A program made the position numbers and the translations under genes. Below are positions 59,170 through 64,000 of a stretch of DNA of 64,000 nt, piece by piece (the stretch's first letter is position 1; each line of letters starts with the position of its first letter). The notes under the pieces were generated by a model, which made no database searches, was not told the origin of the DNA, and saw only the letters and a list, made by a program, of their open reading frames with translations. The stretch spans positions 1 to 64,000 of the forward strand of contig CALMVO010000089.1 of assembly GCA_937873205.1 (NCBI GenBank), read 5' to 3'. The DNA is from an uncultured Acetobacteraceae bacterium. Its GTDB lineage: Bacteria > Pseudomonadota > Alphaproteobacteria > Acetobacterales > Acetobacteraceae.

Positions 59170-59332
59170 CGGCGTGGCGCCGGCGGCCGGCTTCGGCAAC
59201 ATCACGGCGCTGATCGTCGCAGCGGACCTGCTGGCGATGATGCCGCTGGCGGCGGCCTGGCTGCGAGGCGACATGACGCTCCGGCTGATTTGGCTGCGCT
59301 GGCCGCTGCCGATCGCGATGTCGAGCCCCTAA
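59170..59332 (+). pseudogene. Possible membrane-protein fragment
   Basis: A frame without ATG reads GFGNITALIVAADLLAMMPL and LRLIWLRWPLPIAMSSP, then stops. It looks like the last helix of a membrane protein. No matching upstream part exists in the window. No other gene is visible between the cupin and repeat copy 4. Confidence 0.25.
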
Positions 59333-59506
59333 TCGGGCTTCACTTCTACGCGCTTGACCGGTTGGTTCCATATCGGCATCGGGGCCATGTGCAGAACGCT
59401 GCTGTCCAAATCGAATACTTCGGGCCCTGCGTCCTGGTCATGCCGGACCGGGCCCGCGAGAGTGAGGCCTCGCAACTGATGCTGCCCGGCACGCCCCCGT
59501 CCGTGC

Positions 59507-59614
59507 CTAGAGCGTGATCCGATCGCATAGGCTCACGGATCACGTTCTAGCTTGTGGTTTTAACGAGCATCTTTATCCGATCAAACGATTCCGTTCGATC
59601 GGATGATGCTCTAG
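59507..59614 (-). repeat. 108-bp twin-hairpin repeat, copy 4 (MITE-like, inverted)
   Basis: This copy is inverted like the one at 21491. It begins CTAGAGCGTGATCCGATCG and ends GATCGGATGATGCTCTAG. It has substitutions in the stems (GCATAGGC, CAAACGATTCCG) and the joiner CTTGTGGTTTTAACGAGC. Both ends lie in CTAG. Its right end gives the TAG stop of the adjacent LysR gene. Confidence 0.85.
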
Positions 59615-60519
59615 GCGGCGGCGGATACCGGCGGGTTGAGCACCGGGCCGCGGCTGCGAACCGCGTCGGCCAGGCAGTCGAGCACGGCACGGATCCGCGG
59701 CACCTGACGATTCTCCCGGTGGACGCCAAGCCAGACCTCCGCAGGCGGCACCGGCACCGGCGTCGCCAGGCGGCGCAGGCTCGGCTCGGCATCCGCCCGG
59801 AACCGGGGCAGCAGCGCCAGGCCGCCGGCGCAGGATGCCACCGAATGCTGGGTCTCGTAGCTGTCCGCACGCAGCGTCACATGCGCCCGGCCGGCGTGCT
59901 CGGACAGCCAGCTCGCCTGCTCCGACAGGTCGCGTTCGTCGAGCAGCGTGATCAGCGTGTGCCCGGCGCAACCGCCGGCCAGGTCCGGGTGGCCATGCCG
60001 CTCGAGATAGGCAACGCAGCCGTACAGGCCGAACGCGATCATGCCGACATTGCGGACGACGAAGTCGTGCTGCTCGAAGCGGCGCAGGCGCACCGCAACA
60101 TCGGGCTCGGCCATCCCGGACGTGCTGCTCGTGGCGTCGACCACGGCCTCGATCAGCAGGCCGGGATGGCGGGCATGGACGGTCGCGAAGCAGGCGGCCA
60201 GGACGTGGCTGGCGAGCAACTGCGAGCTGGCCACCCGCACCAGGCCCTCGAGCCGCACGTCGTGCCCCGCGACGGCGCGCTCGACCGACAGCGCCTCCGC
60301 CTCCACCCGCTCCACCCGTTCCATGATGCTCTGCCCGGCGAGCGTCAGCAGATAGCCCTCCGCCGAGCGCTGCAGCAGGCGCACGCCCATCCGCTCCTGC
60401 AGCGACGCCAGGCGCCGGCTCACGGTGGACTGGGTGACGTGCAGATGCCGGGCGGCAGTCGCCAGGGTCCCGTGTCGGGCGACAGCCAAAAAGAAACGGA
60501 GGTCGTCCCAATCCAGCAT
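59611..60519 (-). CDS. LysR-family regulator divergent from OsmC
   Basis: The 302-residue protein has a LysR helix-turn-helix at residues 14-45 (GTLATAARHLHVTQSTVSRRLASLQ) and an effector domain with VASSQLLASHVLAACFATVHARHPGLLIEA and LALLPRFRADAEP. It belongs by pattern to the large GcvA/PA0477-like group. It is divergent from an OsmC-family gene, with a bipartite inverted repeat between them, so it probably controls that gene. The TAG stop is taken from the neighbouring repeat, so its last residues (VSAAA) may be altered. Confidence 0.85.
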   Translation of the reverse strand: MLDWDDLRFFLAVARHGTLATAARHLHVTQSTVSRRLASLQERMGVRLLQRSAEGYLLTLAGQSIMERVERVEAEALSVERAVAGHDVRLEGLVRVASSQLLASHVLAACFATVHARHPGLLIEAVVDATSSTSGMAEPDVAVRLRRFEQHDFVVRNVGMIAFGLYGCVAYLERHGHPDLAGGCAGHTLITLLDERDLSEQASWLSEHAGRAHVTLRADSYETQHSVASCAGGLALLPRFRADAEPSLRRLATPVPVPPAEVWLGVHRENRQVPRIRAVLDCLADAVRSRGPVLNPPVSAAA

Positions 60520-60560
60520 CGTCCCAGACCGCCTCGCGTTACGGTGAGCTGAACTCTGCG

Positions 60561-60621
60561 ATTATGCGTTGGGTTTCATCAAGAATGCTGCTGCGCCGGT
60601 GGCATGAGATCGGCGCATAAT
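60561..60621. promoter_or_regulatory. Bipartite inverted repeat in LysR/OsmC divergent promoter
   Basis: ATTATGCG at 60561-60568 and CGCATAAT at 60614-60621 are perfect inverted copies 45 bases apart. They are placed almost symmetrically between the two divergent starts (60519 and 60639). This is a suitable arrangement for a regulator dimer pair bridging two sites. The motif is AT-rich against a GC-rich background. Confidence 0.45.
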
Positions 60622-60638
60622 TCGTCGATGGACAGGAT

Positions 60639-61199
60639 ATGCCGCTCCGGTCAGCTTCCGCCTCATCCGGCCTCGGGGCCGCTGTGGCGCGTTACGCCGT
60701 GAGCGGGCCGACGCGGTCCTCTTCCGGCAGCTCAGGCGCACCGGCCAGGCTGCGCTGCCGCACCGTGGCGGCCGGCGGCTTCAAGAACCTGAATTACGTG
60801 CGCGACCTCGACCCGATCCCGGTGGAGGAGAGGCTCGGACCACCGGACCGAGCGCCGGTCGCGACGCCGTTCGAGACCTTGCTCGCCGCGCTCGGCTCCT
60901 GCCTCGCCTCGCGCATCCACGCCAACGCGACGCTGGGCAACATCACGGTGCAGGCGCTGGAACTCGAACTCGATGCCGATGTCGCGACCAGCTCGATGTG
61001 GCGCACCGACATCGACGTGCCGGGCCTCCTCGGCCTCGACGCGATCCGGATCCGGGTGCATCTGCAGGCCGACGCCGCGCCCGCCGAGCTGCAATCGCTG
61101 ATCGCCAACGCGCTGATGCTGTCGCCGGTCGCGAACACGCTGCACGGACCGGTCGATCTCGACGTGGCGTTGGCCGAGGCGCCCGTGCCGGCGCCGTGA
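60639..61199 (+). CDS. OsmC-family protein
   Basis: The 186-residue protein has an OsmC core from about residue 45: TPFETLLAALGSCLASRIHANA with the first catalytic-type Cys, and SPVANTLHG where organic-hydroperoxide reductases have CPV. The second Cys is therefore Ser here, so peroxidase activity through a two-Cys cycle is doubtful. The first 45 residues are Ala/Ser-rich and may be an over-extended start. It is divergent from a LysR gene. Confidence 0.8.
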   Translation: MPLRSASASSGLGAAVARYAVSGPTRSSSGSSGAPARLRCRTVAAGGFKNLNYVRDLDPIPVEERLGPPDRAPVATPFETLLAALGSCLASRIHANATLGNITVQALELELDADVATSSMWRTDIDVPGLLGLDAIRIRVHLQADAAPAELQSLIANALMLSPVANTLHGPVDLDVALAEAPVPAP

Positions 61200-61293
61200 T
61201 CCGCGCTGGCGCCGCGTCCGCGGCATCGACGGGTAGGCTGCCGGTGCACCCCGCGAACGCACCCGACCGCCCTGCCCCGGGTCCCGACAGGGC

Positions 61294-61867
61294 ATGATCG
61301 CACGCCTGCGCAAGTTCCTCAGCGACCTGGGCGATATGTTCTGGGTCCTCCCTGGCCTGATGGTCGTGGGCGCCACTCTGACGGCCGTCAACTCGGTCCA
61401 TCTCAACCGCATCGGCGTGGTGCCGCAGTGGCTGATCGCGAGCCCCTGGCTCGATAAAGGCGGCGCCACCGGCACGCGGACCCTGCCGGGTGCGGTCGCC
61501 TCGTCCACGATCGGCGTCGCCGGCACGGTGTTCTCCATCGCCATCGCCGCCCTGTCGCTCGCGGCCGGCGAGATGGGCCCGCGGCTGCGGCGCGACTTCA
61601 CCAGCGACCGCGGTAACCAGGTCACGCTGGAACCTTCCTCGGCACCTTCTCCTTCGCGTTGACGGTGCTCCGCATCGTGCGCATCGTGCGCACCGAGGAC
61701 GAGGGCGAGTTCGTCCCCACCTGCCCTACACACTGGTCGCGGTCTTCGGGGCGCTGCTCATCATGGGAGCGCTCGGCAGCCTGGCACTGCAGCTCGTGCT
61801 GAGCATCCTGCGACGTGTCGAGAAAGGCGGTCGGAGTCATCGCAGTGACTTGACGGAAGGCAAATGA
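61294..61867 (+). pseudogene. DUF2254-family membrane protein, frameshifted
   Basis: The first frame reads FWVLPGLMVVGATLTA, then a stretch containing FSIAIAALSLAAGEMGPRLR, and RDFTSDRGNQVTL, as in DUF2254 membrane proteins. It then goes out of frame near 61632. The second frame gives TFLGTFSFALTVLRIVRIV and DEGEFVP. It goes out of frame again at a C run near 61718. A third frame gives LPYTLVAVFGALLIMGALG and ends at 61867. One base added at each point restores the protein. A 9-base tandem repeat (CGCATCGTG twice) is present. Its 3' part lies antisense to the AraC gene tail. Confidence 0.8.
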
Positions 61868-62590
61868 AAACGCCGCCGTGCTGGCGAAACCAGTCTCGAC
61901 AGCCACCTCGGCAATCGCTTTCCCCCGGGAAAGCTGTTCGATCGCCAGCACGATCCGGGCTCGTTGCCGCCAGGCCTTGTAGGTCAGACCGGTCTCGGCA
62001 GGGAACAACCGGCTCACGGTGCGCGCCGACGTCGCCGCGCGGCAGGAAATTTCGTCGATGCCGGGTTGGCGCCAAGGATCGGCAAGAACCAGATCGGCAA
62101 CACGTCTTCCTATAACGCTCGAAGGCAGTGGCAGGAACGTCGGCGCATCCGGCGTCTCCGTGAGCTCATGGAGAATTAACCGGGCGAGAAGTTCTGCCTT
62201 GTCCGGGTTCGCCCGCGCGTCGAACGCCGCGAAGATCAGCTCCCGCAGAAGGGGGGTTACTCTCAAAGCAAACGCTCGGTCCAGGAGCTTCGACGGAGCC
62301 CATGCCCGCGCGGCCGGGGCGAGCCAATAGATCATCCACTGTTCGGTATCGGACAGCATCTCGTTTCGATGCGGAACCCCGGCGGGCACCCACACGGCAA
62401 GCTGCGGCGGGACGAGCCATCGACCCGAGCTGGTGGTGACCTGCATCGTGCCGGACGCGGCGAAGATCAGTTGGGCCTCGTCGTGGACATGAGAGCCGGC
62501 CACCGCTCCCCGCGCTTTGAAGCCCCGTAATGTCCGAACGGACGGCTGCCCGAGCGGTTGGCGTTTCATCGATGTCATTTGGCGGAACAT
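61622..62590 (-). CDS. AraC-family regulator with abnormal C-terminal extension
   Basis: The 322-residue protein has a cupin sensor domain (VAGSHVHDEAQLIFAASG, WVPAGVPHRNEM) and an AraC helix-turn-helix region (TSARTVSRLFPAETGLTYKAW; IAEVAVETGFASTAAFSFAFRQ). Normal members end shortly after MTPTAFL. Here the frame goes on for about 65 more residues of low-complexity charged sequence, antisense to the DUF2254 pseudogene, so the original stop was probably lost. The start may be the ATG at 62590 or those 5 and 8 codons later. It is divergent from the SDR gene with 59 bases between. Confidence 0.8.
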   Translation of the reverse strand: MFRQMTSMKRQPLGQPSVRTLRGFKARGAVAGSHVHDEAQLIFAASGTMQVTTSSGRWLVPPQLAVWVPAGVPHRNEMLSDTEQWMIYWLAPAARAWAPSKLLDRAFALRVTPLLRELIFAAFDARANPDKAELLARLILHELTETPDAPTFLPLPSSVIGRRVADLVLADPWRQPGIDEISCRAATSARTVSRLFPAETGLTYKAWRQRARIVLAIEQLSRGKAIAEVAVETGFASTAAFSFAFRQVTAMTPTAFLDTSQDAQHELQCQAAERSHDEQRPEDRDQCVGQVGTNSPSSSVRTMRTMRSTVNAKEKVPRKVPA

Positions 62591-62649
62591 CGCAGAGGAG
62601 CTTTGCTAGGTAAACCGCTGCCGGGCAGCCCAAGAAGCGGAACACAGCC

Positions 62650-63402
62650 ATGAAGATGACCGACAACACGATCCTCGTGACCGGAGGCACCAGTGGGATC
62701 GGCCGCGCGCTCGCCGAAGCCCTTCACGACCGGGGCAACCGCGTCATCGTCGCGGGACGTCGGCAGGCGCTGCTCGACGAGATGACGTCCGATCGCGCCC
62801 GCATGGCCGGAGTGCCGCTCGACCTCGCTGACCCAACCTCGCTGTCTCGCTTCGCCTCGGTCATTCGCACACGCTTTCCGGACCTGAACGTGCTGGTGGC
62901 CAATGCGGGCATTTCCAGCATGGAGGACATCGTGAACAGCTGGGACCTATCCGCCGCGGAAGCCATGGTCGAAACCAATATCCTCGGCACGCTGCGTGTG
63001 GTGGGAGCCCTTCTCCCAGATCTGAAGCGACAGCCAGACGCGGTGATCATGGCGACGACGTCGAATCTCGGCTTCGTGCCGAAAGCTGTTTTTCCCACCT
63101 ACTGCGCCACCAAGGCCTTTCTGCACTCCTGGCTGCAATCGCTGCGCCACCAGCTCCGCCACGTTCCGATCGAGGTCCTGGAGCTTGCGCCACCCTACGT
63201 CCGAACCGAGCTGACCGGCCGGCACCAAGCTTCCGATCCGCGTGGCATGCCGACTGACGCCTTTGTGGTGGAAGTCATGAGCTTGCTGGAAGCACACGAT
63301 CATCCCGACGGCGAGATTCTCGTCGAACGGTCTCATGAAGAGCGAATGGCCGAGCGCGACGGTCGCTACCGGGCGGTCTTTTCAGCCATGAACCCTGTGT
63401 AG
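62650..63402 (+). CDS. Short-chain dehydrogenase/reductase (DltE-like)
   Basis: The 250-residue protein has the SDR cofactor motif TGGTSGIGRALAEAL, the NAG motif LVANAGISS, and the catalytic YCATKAF (Tyr-x3-Lys). Absence of a long C-terminal part fits the DltE/YciK-like group. The loop around MATTSNLGFV supplies the usual Ser. It is divergent from an AraC regulator that probably controls it, and the MFS gene follows after three bases, so the pair is co-expressed. The substrate is unknown. Confidence 0.88.
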   Translation: MKMTDNTILVTGGTSGIGRALAEALHDRGNRVIVAGRRQALLDEMTSDRARMAGVPLDLADPTSLSRFASVIRTRFPDLNVLVANAGISSMEDIVNSWDLSAAEAMVETNILGTLRVVGALLPDLKRQPDAVIMATTSNLGFVPKAVFPTYCATKAFLHSWLQSLRHQLRHVPIEVLELAPPYVRTELTGRHQASDPRGMPTDAFVVEVMSLLEAHDHPDGEILVERSHEERMAERDGRYRAVFSAMNPV

Positions 63403-63405
63403 CCT

Positions 63406-64000
63406 ATGCCGACGAGAAGCCGTCCATTCCGGCCGTCCGCAACCTCGGGCGCTCCCGGGTGGGCGGACCACGACGTCCAGCGCGTGCTGTGGCTGACGCT
63501 GGCGCTGTTCCTTTCCTACCTTTGTGTCGCGATCTCCCTGCCGGTCACATCTCTCTACGTCATCACCCGATTGGGTTTCGGCGGCGCAGCTGCGGGGCTC
63601 GCAGTGGGTATCTCCTTCGCGTCCACGATTCTGACGCGCGGGCTAGCCGGTCGGATCGCGGACCATCGCGGCAGCAAGTACTGCATGACCTGGGGGCGCT
63701 GTGTGTATGCGCTGGCCGGGCTCGTCTGCGGTGGCGCGAGTTGGCAGGGCTTCCCGAGCCTGGCCGCCTATGGCGTCCTGCTGGTCGGCCGACTTCTGCT
63801 CGGCGTGGGCGAGAGCCTTACAGTCGTTGGACTGATTGCCTGGTGCCTCGGCATCATGGGAGCAGGACGCACGGGAAAGGTCCTGGCACTGGTCGGAATG
63901 GGTTTATACGGAGCGTTCGCGGTTGGGAGTCCGATCGGCCTTGCCCTGTTCGATCAGGTGAGCTTTGCGGACGTCATGGGTGCCTGCGCGCTCGTTCCGC
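63406..64000 (+). CDS. MFS transporter, partial (YfcJ/YhhS-like)
   Basis: An ATG three bases after the SDR stop opens a frame that runs to the window edge with no stop (198 codons). The translation has six likely helices. It carries LWLTLALFLSYLCVAISLPV, the MFS loop LAGRIADHRGSKYCM and LLVGRLLLGVGESLTVVGLI. The pattern is close to the YfcJ/YhhS subgroup of drug or sugar effluxers. Operonic with the SDR. Confidence 0.85.
   Translation, partial: MPTRSRPFRPSATSGAPGWADHDVQRVLWLTLALFLSYLCVAISLPVTSLYVITRLGFGGAAAGLAVGISFASTILTRGLAGRIADHRGSKYCMTWGRCVYALAGLVCGGASWQGFPSLAAYGVLLVGRLLLGVGESLTVVGLIAWCLGIMGAGRTGKVLALVGMGLYGAFAVGSPIGLALFDQVSFADVMGACALVP

Overview
The window is GC-rich DNA with Gram-negative envelope functions: a TonB-dependent receptor, two OprB-type porins, a lipoprotein and periplasmic binding proteins. 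The gene content includes CysI flanked by DUF2849 and DUF934, TDT and TauE exporters, CopC/CopD, and SmoEFGK-like polyol uptake with OprB. This suits an alphaproteobacterium, most likely of the Acetobacteraceae or wider Rhodospirillales. That assignment is inferred from gene content; no rRNA or marker gene is present. No tRNA, rRNA or CRISPR array was seen.

Layout. 0-12 kb: a partial membrane protein, a secreted M1 metallopeptidase overlapping a polytopic glycosyltransferase-like protein, two tandem ferritin-like paralogues, a long G-tract, a TonB receptor, a large unknown protein and a frameshifted DUF3455 gene. 12-15.5 kb: a VOC protein, a decayed acetyltransferase and a secreted S53 (sedolisin/kumamolisin) peptidase. 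15.5-21.4 kb: a minus-strand sulfite operon read as TDT exporter, DUF2849, CysI, DUF934, a broken AcfC-DoxDA chimera and a LysR regulator. 21.9-23.2 kb: a lipoprotein and a TauE/SafE exporter pseudogene.

23.4-39.9 kb is a plus-strand sugar-alcohol supercluster. It holds an AraC regulator, an Rbs-type ABC transporter, a zinc polyol dehydrogenase, an FGGY pentulose kinase, an OprB porin, a mannitol-dehydrogenase-family enzyme, a Smo/Mal-type ABC transporter and xylulokinase. The logic is porin entry, ABC uptake, oxidation of a pentitol to a pentulose, and phosphorylation into the pentose phosphate pathway.

40-53.3 kb is an accessory island, more AT-rich in parts. It holds a LysR regulator, an amidohydrolase, an M24-fold hydrolase with altered metal ligands, and a complete three-component Rieske oxygenase system (oxygenase, 2Fe-2S ferredoxin, FAD reductase). 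Between these lie an aromatic-acid-type MFS transporter and a large PLP-fold-like protein with arginine at the expected Schiff-base lysine. An OprB porin follows. This is the best candidate for an undescribed catabolic system. 53.4-57.2 kb is a copper locus (SCO1-like protein, small secreted protein, outer-membrane protein, CopC, CopD). 57.5-64 kb holds an SMP-30 lactonase, a cupin, a LysR/OsmC divergent pair, a decayed DUF2254 gene, an AraC regulator, an SDR and a partial MFS transporter.

Four copies of a ~108-bp twin-hairpin repeat (IS630-MITE-like) punctuate the window. Two of them supply the stop codon of an adjacent gene, and a third ends a gene remnant. A second twin-hairpin repeat family has three copies. 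Several genes are broken by small indels or nonsense codons, so the window carries many recent pseudogenes or some base-level sequence errors.
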